Shown here: positions 27,758 through 35,864 of the stretch, piece after piece
Position numbering within the stretch: position 1 is the first letter of the stretch
Layout of the letters: the number at the start of each line of letters is the position of its first letter
NCBI GenBank assembly: GCA_000830255.1
Contig: JQIT01000002.1
Coordinates: 117,020 to 181,019 of the forward strand
Direction of reading: 5' to 3'
DNA: 64,000 nucleotides
From: Sulfuricurvum sp. PC08-66
Lineage (GTDB): Bacteria; Campylobacterota; Campylobacteria; Campylobacterales; Sulfurimonadaceae
Notes under the pieces: model-generated
The model's database searches: none
What the model was told of the DNA's origin: nothing
What the model saw: the letters and a program-made list of their open reading frames with translations, nothing else
Made by a program: the position numbers and the translations under genes

Positions 27758-28384
27758 ATGAAAATTTTATTGGTAGAAGATGACACACTTTTGGGCGAAA
27801 CACTCGAAGATATATTGCGTGCCGATGGCTACACTTTGGTGTGGGTTACCTCGTTTGAAGGGGCATTGGATGCGACGTTTGAAGAGCGCTTCGATTTGTA
27901 TCTTTTGGATGTCAATTTACTCGATGGAAATGGGTTTGAACTCCTAAAAGCGTTGCGCCAAGCCAACGACACCACGCCTGCCTTTTTTATCACGGCACTT
28001 AGTGATATGGCATCCCTCCAGGAGGCTTTTGCGGTAGGTGCCGATGACTATATCAAAAAGCCTTTTGCCATCGAAGAGCTACGTATTCGCATCCATGCCA
28101 AGCTCCAAGCGCGTGCCAAAGTGCTACGTCACGGCACCGTCACATGGGAACACAATGCACTCTACAAAGAGGGTAAACCTATCGATATACCTGCGATGCA
28201 ACGCCAAATATTTTTACTCTTGCTGGAAAATCAGGGGCACGTCGTCGATATGCAACACCTTTTGGACCTGCTGGAATCGCCTACAGAGCAAGCACTTCGC
28301 GTGCATATCAATAAAATCAAGACTACTTTAGATGCACATATCACCAATATACGTGGAGTAGGATACCGCCTTGAAACACGTTGA
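27758..28384 (+). CDS. OmpR-family response regulator
   Basis: 208 residues. The receiver domain starts MKILLVEDDTLLGETLEDIL, with the phosphoacceptor Asp in LYLLDVNLLDG near residue 50 and Lys in DDYIKKPF. The winged-helix DNA-binding domain ends with LRVHINKIKTTLDAHITNIR and GVGYRLET. The ATG at 27758 is chosen because the receiver begins there; a 15-codon extension would contain the promoter. Its last 14 nt overlap the kinase gene. Targets are unknown, but the genes just downstream are obvious candidates. Confidence 0.93.
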   Translation: MKILLVEDDTLLGETLEDILRADGYTLVWVTSFEGALDATFEERFDLYLLDVNLLDGNGFELLKALRQANDTTPAFFITALSDMASLQEAFAVGADDYIKKPFAIEELRIRIHAKLQARAKVLRHGTVTWEHNALYKEGKPIDIPAMQRQIFLLLLENQGHVVDMQHLLDLLESPTEQALRVHINKIKTTLDAHITNIRGVGYRLETR

Positions 28385-29405
28385 AAAAGTAGCACTTTTC
28401 AAGAGTTTCGGACTCTTTTTTGGGACGCTACAGCTTTTAGTGAGTGCAGTTTTGTGGCTACTCTATTGGCAAGAGGTCGATGTGTTGCGCCATCAAACGA
28501 TGCTTGAGATGCGCACCTACAACTACACACTCCAAGGTGAACACTTTGCCATCGATTTCGTCCCCACCAACTCTACCTATGAGACCTATACTTTTTACGA
28601 AGAGAACGAAGAGCTTTTTGCGCTTTTCCCTATCACACAAACTCCCGCTACGCTGTTACGATTGAGTCTACCACCGCAAGCGTGGAGGGCGAAAAAGGAG
28701 GCGCTTTTGTGGGAGTTTGTCCCTCCTTACGCCTTTGGGACGCTCGTTACACTCCTTTTGGCACTCTTTTTTGCACACTATACGCTCAAACCTCTGCGCA
28801 ATGCACTCTCCCTCCAAGAGAATTTTATACGTGATGTTATTCATGACCTCAACACGCCAATTACCTCCCTGCTCCTCAACACCCAAATGCTTGCATACGC
28901 ACCCACACCCACTCGATTGGCGCGTACGGTTTTGAGCGCCCAAATCATCCAAAGCCTCTACGAAAACCTCAGCTTTTACCAAGAGGAGCGCCCTTTGACG
29001 CTTGTCGATGTAGATTTAAACAAGCTTTTGAGTGCGCGTATCGACTACTTCAAAAGCCTCTATGGGCACCTCACGTTTGAACTGCAAGGCACCTCAGATA
29101 CCCCTCTCAAAACCGATACAACACTTTTTTTGCGCATTATCGACAACCTTTTGAGCAACGCCTGCAAATACAATCGACCCAATGGCAGCGTGACGCTACG
29201 ATTAGAGCCTTGCAAGCTCACTGTCGCTGACACAGGTGTGGGTATCAAAAACGTACGCAAAGTTTTTCGTCGCTACTATAAAGAGCATGAGCGCGGCTTG
29301 GGTATCGGGCTAGACATCGTTGCACGCGCTATAAGACGACTACACTACACCATCGATGTCGATAGCTCTGCGCAAGGCACCCAATTTCACTTAACGTTTT
29401 GCTAA
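28371..29405 (+). CDS. Sensor histidine kinase
   Basis: 344 residues with two membrane helices (about 13-32 and 117-140) enclosing a ~85-residue periplasmic sensor loop of no recognised type. The HisKA box is FIRDVIHDLNTPITSL (His near 158). The ATPase domain has the N box NLLSNACKYN, G1 DTGVGI and G2 GLGIGL. The start is a TTG inside the regulator's last codons (14-nt overlap), implying coupled translation. The HDLNTP variant resembles other small Campylobacterota kinases; the signal sensed is not predictable. Confidence 0.93.
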   Translation: MKHVEKVALFKSFGLFFGTLQLLVSAVLWLLYWQEVDVLRHQTMLEMRTYNYTLQGEHFAIDFVPTNSTYETYTFYEENEELFALFPITQTPATLLRLSLPPQAWRAKKEALLWEFVPPYAFGTLVTLLLALFFAHYTLKPLRNALSLQENFIRDVIHDLNTPITSLLLNTQMLAYAPTPTRLARTVLSAQIIQSLYENLSFYQEERPLTLVDVDLNKLLSARIDYFKSLYGHLTFELQGTSDTPLKTDTTLFLRIIDNLLSNACKYNRPNGSVTLRLEPCKLTVADTGVGIKNVRKVFRRYYKEHERGLGIGLDIVARAIRRLHYTIDVDSSAQGTQFHLTFC

Positions 29406-29447
29406 CACATTGGCTCTAAAGTGTCACATCTCAAAAAGGAGAAAACA

Positions 29448-29723
29448 ATGAAAAAAGTTCTACTTACCCTTTCACTCATGGTGTTGGCAGCTAGCCAACT
29501 CGTCGCCCAAGAGGAGCAAATCCAATCCAAAACTCAGACAAAAGTGCAAGCCAAAGAGCAACAAGAGGCGCGCAAAGAGGCACAAATTCGCAACATGAAT
29601 GCTTCACAAATCTCTGATTTGGCAACGCAACAACAAAACCAAAATCGTGTACAACAAAACCAAGAGATTCGCGGACAAAACGCTGCACGCGGTCAAGCAA
29701 AACCTGAAGGTATGGGCAAATAG
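29448..29723 (+). CDS. Small exported Gln-rich protein, function unknown
   Basis: 91 residues. A clear signal peptide (MKKVLLTLSLMVLAASQLVA) leaves a ~70-residue mature part dominated by Gln, Lys, Glu and Asn, strongly hydrophilic and probably helical or disordered (ISDLATQQQNQNRVQQNQ). The ATG at 29448 has a strong AAAAAGGAG; codons further upstream are not used. I recognise no family. The position after a two-component system and next to another exported small protein suggests a periplasmic stress or chaperone-like role. That is context, not evidence. Confidence 0.75.
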   Translation: MKKVLLTLSLMVLAASQLVAQEEQIQSKTQTKVQAKEQQEARKEAQIRNMNASQISDLATQQQNQNRVQQNQEIRGQNAARGQAKPEGMGK

Positions 29724-30053
29724 ATGCGTTTGGGCAGGAGCATTTCCATCCTTAGCATGGCATTTTTCATAGGAGTGGCAGAGGACAATAGCTCTTTGCA
29801 ATCGATGATCGATGCCATCCAAGCCGCTCCTGCTCACGAGCGCTATCAAAAAATGAATGCTTTCAAAGAGCATCTCAAAGCACTCAACAACCAACAACGC
29901 GCCCAAGCCATCGAAGCATTGCAACACAAAATGCCTACACATGCGCCTACGCCCAAGAATCTACCCCATACGGCACCGCACGCCCCCCAACAGCCGCGCC
30001 AATCTGCGACGCAACATACACCCAACAACGCACTCCAAAAGAGTAAACCATGA
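29724..30053 (+). CDS. Small exported His/Pro-tailed protein, function unknown
   Basis: 109 residues, starting on the base after the previous stop codon. The N-terminal hydrophobic stretch (ISILSMAFFIGVA) looks like a signal peptide. The middle (ERYQKMNAFKEHLKALNNQQ, then RAQAIEALQHKM) is amphipathic helix reminiscent of Spy/CpxP-like periplasmic chaperones, though no LTxxQ motif is present. The last ~40 residues are rich in Pro, His, Thr and Gln. Its stop overlaps the next start as ATGA. No confident family. Confidence 0.65.
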   Translation: MRLGRSISILSMAFFIGVAEDNSSLQSMIDAIQAAPAHERYQKMNAFKEHLKALNNQQRAQAIEALQHKMPTHAPTPKNLPHTAPHAPQQPRQSATQHTPNNALQKSKP

Positions 30054-30850
30054 AACTTTTTTGGAGTTTGCTGTTAGTTGCTGGAGCCCTTTTCGCCTAT
30101 GACGATAGCGATTGGGATGGCGTAGAAGATAGCATGGACAATTGCCCCTACACACCTATGGAAGCGTTTGTCGATGCCCAAGGATGTGACAATCAGCTCC
30201 ACAGTAGCGCCTCCTTGGGCTACACCTATAGCAGTGGTGATTTTGGAACTACCACGACCTATTTAACCCATGCAATGCTCTTGGGCGCAACGCTACAGTT
30301 TCACACTACCACCTTGACACTCAACACCTCCTATCTCTATTCAGGTGCGCTTATACCGCAAACGGCTGACCTCAATGATACGCAAGCTGGATTGGGCGAT
30401 CTCTACGTGACTGTGGGAGAGAATTTTTTCCTCAACAGCGATACGACCCTCACCCTGCAACTCAATGGCAAGCTTCCCACAGCCAACGCAACGTTGGGTT
30501 CAGGCATTGCAGACATCGGAGGCACACTCCTGCTTGCAGTAGCACACGACGCTTTTTCAGGCTATGTTTTGGGGAGTTATACCCATGTTGGCGATAGCAG
30601 TAGTGTGAATTACAACGACATCTTTGCCTCTGGCATAGGCGTGGGATACAACTATGGCGCGTGGTATGTAGGGGCAAATTACTACCTCGCCACACCCTAT
30701 TTCGACACAGAACCCTCGATACAGCGTGCTACTTTTGGGCTCTACTATTACGCCTCTCAAGGCACCAATGTAGCGCTAAGCTACGCGATGGGGCTTACCG
30801 ATGCCACCGCCAAAGAGAGCTACACCCTTTCGATAGGACACGCTTTTTAG
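30050..30850 (+). CDS. Outer-membrane beta-barrel protein with N-terminal calcium-type repeat
   Basis: 266 residues. The signal peptide (MKLFWSLLLVAGALFA) is followed at once by a thrombospondin-type-3-like Asp-rich repeat (DDSDWDGVEDSMDNCPYTP) and another short Cys-containing segment (AQGCDNQ). The remaining ~210 residues alternate aromatic/hydrophobic strands (YLYSGALIP, GVGYNYGAWYVGANYYLA) and end in Phe (SIGHAF). This fits an outer-membrane barrel of ~10-12 strands with a Ca-binding, disulfide-stabilised periplasmic tag, as in some OmpA-like proteins but without the OmpA peptidoglycan domain. It is the last gene of the two-component operon and converges on the polymerase gene with a 4-nt overlap. 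Confidence 0.75.
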   Translation: MKLFWSLLLVAGALFAYDDSDWDGVEDSMDNCPYTPMEAFVDAQGCDNQLHSSASLGYTYSSGDFGTTTTYLTHAMLLGATLQFHTTTLTLNTSYLYSGALIPQTADLNDTQAGLGDLYVTVGENFFLNSDTTLTLQLNGKLPTANATLGSGIADIGGTLLLAVAHDAFSGYVLGSYTHVGDSSSVNYNDIFASGIGVGYNYGAWYVGANYYLATPYFDTEPSIQRATFGLYYYASQGTNVALSYAMGLTDATAKESYTLSIGHAF

Positions 30851-32130
30851 GCGAACTTTTGCATCTCTACACCCCATTTGAGGCTATCTAGACCATATTT
30901 TTGACGCAATTGTGTCATAGCATTTTCCAACAATCGTCCTCGATTGTCCTCTTGATAGTGCAAAAGCGAAAGCGGCTTTCGCGTCTGATGGGCAAAAGCC
31001 TTGGCTGAGATACCAATAAAACGTATATGTGTTGTGGGATAGGCATCGATAGAGCTAAAAAGCGTACGCATAGCCTCAATAAATCTACGCTCTGCAAAAG
31101 CTCTGGGACTACGCCACTCGCCCTTGGCTTTGAGTCCATACTCATAGTGTACTACCAAGCTAAACTCCGTAGGCTCAAAACCTTGCCGCATCACGGCAAA
31201 ACTGATATGCCGACACAATATTGTGATGCGTCGCAATATCTCCTCTCTATCGACCACGGGATCCATCGTACGTGAAACCCCAATACTCTGACGCCCTTTG
31301 GGCAATGCAAGCGGCTCCTCATCGATACCGCAGACACGTTTGTAAAGCGCATACATCGAAGGGACTTGACGCATAAAATAGGCTTTTGCATCGACAATAT
31401 CCCCCAAGGTAGTAAAACCCATCGCATGAAAACGGTGTGCAAGTTTACGACCTATACCTGCAAACGCTTCGATAGGCAAGGGTCTGACAAATCGCTCTAT
31501 TTCATGCGCATAAAGCACCTTAGTCCCAAAAGGTTTTGCCGCATCGGTGAGGAGTTTGGCTGTCCATTTACTGGGTGCCGCGCCAATGGTCGCGGGCAGA
31601 TGAAGCTCCTCCCAAATCTCAATTTTGAGCTGATGAATAAAAGCCGGAACATCCACATCCTCTATCCAACCTCCTACATCTCCAAAAAACTCATCGATAC
31701 TAAACTGCTCCAAGAGTGGGACACGCAGCTCCAAAAAGTGTCGTAATGCTACGGAGAGCCTATGATAGAGACCAAAATCGGGGCGTAAAATACGCAGTGT
31801 TGGACATATTTGGAGTGCTTGTGCAATGGGTATGGGCGGTTTGACTCCCATGCGTCTAGCTTCATAGCTTGCCGTCGTCAAAATGCCTCGCACACGTCCA
31901 TCTGGGTCTTTGAAATAGTCCAACTCTTTTTCGAAACTGTTACACGAGGAGAGTATCGAGGGGACAAACGCCCCTTTGGCGTGCATATCGAGTGCTTTTT
32001 GGAAACTTTTGGGGTCAAAAATATGCCCATCTCCTCGACCTCCTACGGCAATAGGAATACCTTCCAAACTTCTATCAACGGTGCGGTGTGCAGAAGCAAA
32101 AAAGGCGTCTAAATCGATATGAATTTTCAT
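30847..32130 (-). CDS. Y-family DNA polymerase (DinB/Pol IV-like)
   Basis: 427 residues. The catalytic palm has HIDLDAFFASAHR (first Asp pair) and SIDEFFGDV (second acidic site). GIPIAVGG and ASYEARRMGVK flank the fingers as in Pol IV, and GIGRKLAHRFHAMGF is the thumb HhH. Between GIPIAVGG and ASYEARR lies an insert of ~45 residues (around HIFDPKSFQKALDMHAKGAF) absent from E. coli DinB; similar inserts occur, as I recall, in other Campylobacterota. It is a translesion synthesis enzyme. The ATG at 32130 begins MKIHIDLDAFF. A promoter-like -10 ends 6 nt before that ATG and no ribosome-binding site is seen. Confidence 0.88.
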   Translation of the reverse strand: MKIHIDLDAFFASAHRTVDRSLEGIPIAVGGRGDGHIFDPKSFQKALDMHAKGAFVPSILSSCNSFEKELDYFKDPDGRVRGILTTASYEARRMGVKPPIPIAQALQICPTLRILRPDFGLYHRLSVALRHFLELRVPLLEQFSIDEFFGDVGGWIEDVDVPAFIHQLKIEIWEELHLPATIGAAPSKWTAKLLTDAAKPFGTKVLYAHEIERFVRPLPIEAFAGIGRKLAHRFHAMGFTTLGDIVDAKAYFMRQVPSMYALYKRVCGIDEEPLALPKGRQSIGVSRTMDPVVDREEILRRITILCRHISFAVMRQGFEPTEFSLVVHYEYGLKAKGEWRSPRAFAERRFIEAMRTLFSSIDAYPTTHIRFIGISAKAFAHQTRKPLSLLHYQEDNRGRLLENAMTQLRQKYGLDSLKWGVEMQKFA

Positions 32131-32136
32131 AGCGAC

Positions 32137-32166
32137 ATTGTAGAGTCCTACGAAAAAAAGGGTCAA
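32137..32166 (-). promoter_or_regulatory. Promoter of the Y-family polymerase gene
   Basis: TTGACC (32161-32166) and TACAAT (32137-32142) on the minus strand, spacing 18. The -10 ends only 6 nt before the ATG, so transcription should begin at or near the start codon, giving a leaderless or nearly leaderless mRNA. Confidence 0.5.
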
Positions 32167-32225
32167 ATATATGTCAGATTGCCTAATGAAAAGAGAGGTG
32201 AAAAAAGAGAAGGAGGAGGAAGTTG

Positions 32226-32244
32226 TGCAGGCGAGATGCCTGCA
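32226..32244 (-). terminator. Hairpin after rplS
   Basis: Perfect 7-bp stem TGCAGGC/GCCTGCA with a 5-nt loop, 9 nt after the rplS stop. It is followed by a C/T-rich stretch with CTTTTTT about 22 nt on. Probably the end of the ffh/rpsP-rplS transcript, though not a classical stem plus immediate T run. Confidence 0.5.
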
Positions 32245-32253
32245 TGGAGAGAA

Positions 32254-32613
32254 TTATTTGCGGCGAAGTTCAGTAATACGCGCTTTTTTACCACGTAGTT
32301 CACGAAGGTAAAAGAGTTTCGCACGACGAACACGACCACGGCGAAGTACTTCAACACTTACCAAGCTTTCGCTGTAGAGAGGGAAGATACGCTCAACGCC
32401 TATATTGTTCGCACCCATTTTGCGTACGATAAAAGATTTGCCTGTACCCTCACCGCGAATAGCGATACAGATACCTTCAAAATTTTGGACACGTGATTTG
32501 TCACCCTCTTTGATATTGATAGCCAAACGGATAGTATCACCCGCTTTAAATTCAGGAACTTGTTTTTGAGCGATTTGTGCCGCTTCGAAGCTCTCGATAT
32601 ACTTGTTTCTCAT
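32254..32613 (-). CDS. rplS: 50S ribosomal protein L19
   Basis: 119 residues at the large/small subunit interface. Typical motifs: [15 protein letters not shown] [49 protein letters not shown] and [17 protein letters not shown]. Its ATG overlaps the trmD stop as ATGA, giving the standard rpsP-rimM-trmD-rplS operon end. Confidence 0.98.
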   Translation of the reverse strand: MRNKYIESFEAAQIAQKQVPEFKAGDTIRLAINIKEGDKSRVQNFEGICIAIRGEGTGKSFIVRKMGANNIGVERIFPLYSESLVSVEVLRRGRVRRAKLFYLRELRGKKARITELRRK

Positions 32614-33308
32614 GTGCTTTTCCTTAGCGAATAGTTCTCAAAATCGACAGGACGAAAATATTTGGTCTTCGATTCTGATAATAGTGATTTTAGTGCGCGA
32701 ATTTTACTCTGATTTCCCTTTAGGTATTCTGACGTAATGGCGCTTTGCGCATAAAGCGTAGGCTTGGTAAACGACGGAGCCTCCAAAAGTGCAGACTCAT
32801 AACTCTCCACACTTAGCGACTCATCATTGCCCAAAACCCCTGCTACATTACGACTAATAGCGTCACACATCACCAACGATGCCAGCTCTCCACCCGTCAA
32901 AATATAACTACCTATCGAAAAGACTTCATCGGCGAACTGCTCTATGACCCGCTCATCGATACCCTCATAGCGACCAGAGACAAAAACGAGATGCTCTTTT
33001 GTAGCCAAGCGCTTAGCATCGTTTTGGGTGAAATGCTTGGCTACGGGTGTGGTAATGATAATGTGCGCTTTGGGACTTTGGGCTTTGATATGTCCAAGCG
33101 TCGCAAACAAGGGTTGTGGCATCATCACCATCCCTGCGCCACCACTTGCAGGCGTGTCGTCTACTTTGAGGTGCTTGTTGTCGGTAAAATCTCTGGGATT
33201 GAGCGTATCAATCTTGAGATACCCAGAGGCAATAGCGCGCTTGAGAATAGAGTCCTCAAAATAAGGCGTCACTAAATTGGCAAAGAGCGTCACAAAGGTG
33301 AAACGCAT
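32610..33308 (-). CDS. trmD: tRNA (guanine37-N1)-methyltransferase
   Basis: 232-residue SPOUT methyltransferase that makes m1G37 and prevents frameshifting. Signatures: [45 protein letters not shown] and [16 protein letters not shown] (the knot's SAM site). The C-terminus [20 protein letters not shown] is lineage-typical. The ATG at 33308 shares one base with the rimM stop (TGATG). Confidence 0.97.
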   Translation of the reverse strand: MRFTFVTLFANLVTPYFEDSILKRAIASGYLKIDTLNPRDFTDNKHLKVDDTPASGGAGMVMMPQPLFATLGHIKAQSPKAHIIITTPVAKHFTQNDAKRLATKEHLVFVSGRYEGIDERVIEQFADEVFSIGSYILTGGELASLVMCDAISRNVAGVLGNDESLSVESYESALLEAPSFTKPTLYAQSAITSEYLKGNQSKIRALKSLLSESKTKYFRPVDFENYSLRKST

Positions 33309-33844
33309 CAAGAAGCCTCTAATAAATCCATACCACCTACGACATCGATACGTTTGGTTTGGGTGTCACAGCTACGGATATAGTGGTCGATGTAGGGAAT
33401 CAAAAAACTTTTGGGTAACGCTTTTGCCACCAAATCAGGATGTGTAGCTACTATCAAATAATCGGTAATGGCAATACGCTCTATCTCCTCGACACTTCCC
33501 AATAACACATCCCCTTCATAGACTTCGCACCCTATGACATCAAACCAAAAGTGCTCATTTTTTTTGAGTTTGAGGTGTGCTTTTGAGGCTTCAACAGTAG
33601 TAAAAAGCTGTGTATTGGTGATTTTCTTGGCGGCTTCTGGAGTATCGATACCTACAAATTTAATGGTACCTGCACCATGACGGTAGGATTCTACTTCTAA
33701 AGTGCCATTTTTTTGGGTAGTAAAAACAGCACCTTTGACAAATTGCGCAGGAAAATCGGTCTCTAAAACGAGGCGGTTTTCACCGCGAAGTCCTACACTT
33801 CTACCTACGGTAGCAATAAAAAGTAACTCTTGGGGAGATTGCAT
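33308..33844 (-). CDS. rimM: 16S rRNA processing protein RimM
   Basis: 178 residues. N-terminal IATVGRSVGLRGENRLVLET (RimM barrel) and a C-terminal PRC-type domain (HFWFDVIGCEVYEGDVLLG, IPYIDHYI). It helps mature the 30S head by binding S19. Located between khpA (7-nt gap) and trmD (overlap). Confidence 0.94.
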   Translation of the reverse strand: MQSPQELLFIATVGRSVGLRGENRLVLETDFPAQFVKGAVFTTQKNGTLEVESYRHGAGTIKFVGIDTPEAAKKITNTQLFTTVEASKAHLKLKKNEHFWFDVIGCEVYEGDVLLGSVEEIERIAITDYLIVATHPDLVAKALPKSFLIPYIDHYIRSCDTQTKRIDVVGGMDLLEAS

Positions 33845-33851
33845 TGAGGGT

Positions 33852-34091
33852 CTAAGCTTTGGCTTCGACGTTGATACGGTAAGAGAGACTGTCTTTGGCC
33901 TTGCACCCTGAAATGAGGGTCTTTATCGAGCCAATCATTTTTCCCTCTTTGCCGATGAGCTTACCTACATCCTCTTGATGAGTGTAGATAACAATCTGTT
34001 TGACATCGCCCTCCATATAGTGGACGACCTCTATCATAGCGGGATGGTTGACAATTAGTTTGGCATAGGATGCGACAAACTCTTCAACCAT
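33852..34091 (-). CDS. khpA: KH-domain RNA-binding protein KhpA
   Basis: 79 residues consisting of a single KH domain with the GxxG loop in VGKLIGKEGKMIGSIKTLIS. It binds small RNAs or rRNA, often with KhpB/Jag. The position between rpsP and rimM is conserved in many bacteria. It starts 3 nt after rpsP. Confidence 0.92.
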   Translation of the reverse strand: MVEEFVASYAKLIVNHPAMIEVVHYMEGDVKQIVIYTHQEDVGKLIGKEGKMIGSIKTLISGCKAKDSLSYRINVEAKA

Positions 34092-34094
34092 TCA

Positions 34095-34325
34095 CTATTT
34101 TCCTGTGATTTTTTTGACGCGGTCACTCATTTGTGCGCCTACGCTCAACCAATAGGTCAAACGCTCTTCGTCAACTTTGAGTGTTTTAGGTTCAGACATT
34201 GGGTTGTAGTAGCCAATAAGCTCAATCCATCCGCCATCACGACGTTTGCGACTGTCTGTCACTGCGATGCGGTAAAACGGAGCCTTTTTACGACCCATAC
34301 GCGTTAGTCTAATTACTGTTGCCAT
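34095..34325 (-). CDS. rpsP: 30S ribosomal protein S16
   Basis: 76 residues. [19 protein letters not shown], followed by [10 protein letters not shown], is the S16 signature, with [20 protein letters not shown] after it. A strong AGAAGGAAAAAA precedes the ATG. The 108-nt gap to ffh holds an inverted repeat and probably a promoter. Confidence 0.98.
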   Translation of the reverse strand: MATVIRLTRMGRKKAPFYRIAVTDSRKRRDGGWIELIGYYNPMSEPKTLKVDEERLTYWLSVGAQMSDRVKKITGK

Positions 34326-34391
34326 TTTTTTCCTTCTTTTCTTTCTTTTTTGATGATTTAGCTATCAGCGGCTGCTGTAAAGTGCTAAAAA

Positions 34392-34414
34392 GTACATAAT
34401 TCGCAATTATGCAC
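34392..34414 (-). promoter_or_regulatory. Inverted repeat and likely promoter between ffh and rpsP
   Basis: Arms GTACATAATT (34392-34401) and AATTATGCAC (34405-34414) around a 3-nt loop, one mismatch. On the minus strand TGCATAAT is an extended -10-like element about 80 nt before rpsP. The repeat could be an operator or simply a hairpin after ffh; no T run follows. Confidence 0.4.
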
Positions 34415-34433
34415 TATTAACCCTTTAGATTGG

Positions 34434-35783
34434 CTAACGACCCATACGATTCGTGGGTGAACCCATCTGACTCATCATGTTTTGTAAATCTTTCATGCCG
34501 TTTTTGCCCGAAAAACGTTTGGCCATTTTCGCGGCATTACCAAACTGCTTGATGACGCGATTGACTTCGATTTGCGAAAGCCCTGCACCTTTGGCGATAC
34601 GTTGCTTGCGGCTGTTGTTGAGCACCTCTGGATCCATGCGCTCTTTGGGGGTCATGGAGTTTATCATCGCTTTGATTTGCTTGATTTCGCCAGAGTTTTC
34701 CAAATCGACATCTTTGAGCGCTTGGCTCATGCCTGACATACCAGGAATCATCCCTAGCATTGATTTGAAATTACCCATTTTTTTGATAGCTTCAAGCTGC
34801 TCCAAAAAGTCCAAAAAGTTAAATTGTCCCTTTTTGATTTTTTGGGTAATTTTTTTGGCTTGCTTCTCATCGATAATAGCAGAAGTTTTTTCTGCCAATC
34901 CTTCAATATCCCCCTCGCCCATGAGACGACTGACGATACGCCCCGCGATAAAAATCTCCAAATCAGGCATTTTCTCGCCTGAGCCTATAAAGCGTAGAGG
35001 CACACCCACTTGGCTTGCGATGCCCAGCGCCACGCCCCCTTTGCCATCACCGTCATATTTAGAAAGGATAACCCCATCGATACCGATTTTTTCATGGAAA
35101 GTTGCGGCAGTATTGACCCCTGCTTGACCTGTCAAGCTGTCTGCGACGTAAAAAACCTCAAAAGGATTGAGTGCTTTTTTGACGCTTGCAAGCTCTTGCA
35201 TAAGTGCTTCATCGATAGCCAAACGTCCAGCCGTATCGATGATAAGGACATCGTAGAGTCCCTCTTTTGCCTTTTTTTGCGCAGCAAGAGCAACTGCAAC
35301 AGGGTCTTTTTGCGTCTCATCGTAGTAAATATCTACTTCAATAGAGGTAGCAATTTGACGTAGCTGCTCCACTGCCGCCATACGTTGCAAATCTGCAGCG
35401 GCAACGAGAACCTTTTTGTTACGTGTTTTGAGGTAGTTGGCAAGTTTTCCTGTGGTGGTAGTTTTACCACTTCCTTGCAGACCCATCATGAGAATGGTGG
35501 TCACACCGCTTGGCGCATAGACAAAGCCCTGTCGACCAGGTGCCGTCAAAAGCGCCTCAAGATGTGTACGAATAGCACGCATGAAGGACTCTTTGCCTAT
35601 GCCTGCCGCTTTGGTATCTGCTTCGACAAGAGCGAGCAAATCTTTGACCACTTTGTGGTGTACATCCGCTTTGAGCAGTGATTTTTTAAGCTCATCAAGT
35701 GCTTTTACCAACGCTTTTGTGTCATCACTAAAGCGAAGTTTTTTGAGTGCGCTGGTAAACGAGCTGGTCAATGCATCAAACAC
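34434..35783 (-). CDS. ffh: Signal recognition particle protein Ffh
   Basis: 449 residues: N domain, GTPase G domain with P-loop GLQGSGKTTTTGKLA near residue 105, IDTAGRLAIDEALM and SKYDGDGKGG, and a methionine-rich M domain (SMLGMIPGMSGMSQAL, NRMGR end) that binds 4.5S RNA and signal peptides. The start is a GTG at 35783 preceded by AAAGGAT. It heads the transcript leading to the rpsP operon. Confidence 0.98.
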   Translation of the reverse strand: MFDALTSSFTSALKKLRFSDDTKALVKALDELKKSLLKADVHHKVVKDLLALVEADTKAAGIGKESFMRAIRTHLEALLTAPGRQGFVYAPSGVTTILMMGLQGSGKTTTTGKLANYLKTRNKKVLVAAADLQRMAAVEQLRQIATSIEVDIYYDETQKDPVAVALAAQKKAKEGLYDVLIIDTAGRLAIDEALMQELASVKKALNPFEVFYVADSLTGQAGVNTAATFHEKIGIDGVILSKYDGDGKGGVALGIASQVGVPLRFIGSGEKMPDLEIFIAGRIVSRLMGEGDIEGLAEKTSAIIDEKQAKKITQKIKKGQFNFLDFLEQLEAIKKMGNFKSMLGMIPGMSGMSQALKDVDLENSGEIKQIKAMINSMTPKERMDPEVLNNSRKQRIAKGAGLSQIEVNRVIKQFGNAAKMAKRFSGKNGMKDLQNMMSQMGSPTNRMGR

Positions 35784-35815
35784 TGCTATCCTTTTGAGCC
35801 TAATTAAAGAGGCGA

Positions 35816-35821
35816 ATTGTA
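35816..35821 (-). promoter_or_regulatory. Likely -10 element of ffh
   Basis: TACAAT on the minus strand, 32 nt before the GTG start of ffh, with T/A-rich sequence just upstream as is usual for promoters of this group. No clear -35. Confidence 0.45.
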
Positions 35822-35864
35822 CTTATCTTTTTCTTAATTTCAGTTTTTTTAAATGTTTGCGCAA

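Noticed and set aside
34477..35127. 216-codon plus-strand frame opposite ffh
   Set aside because: Low-complexity composition typical of an antisense frame; ffh is certain.
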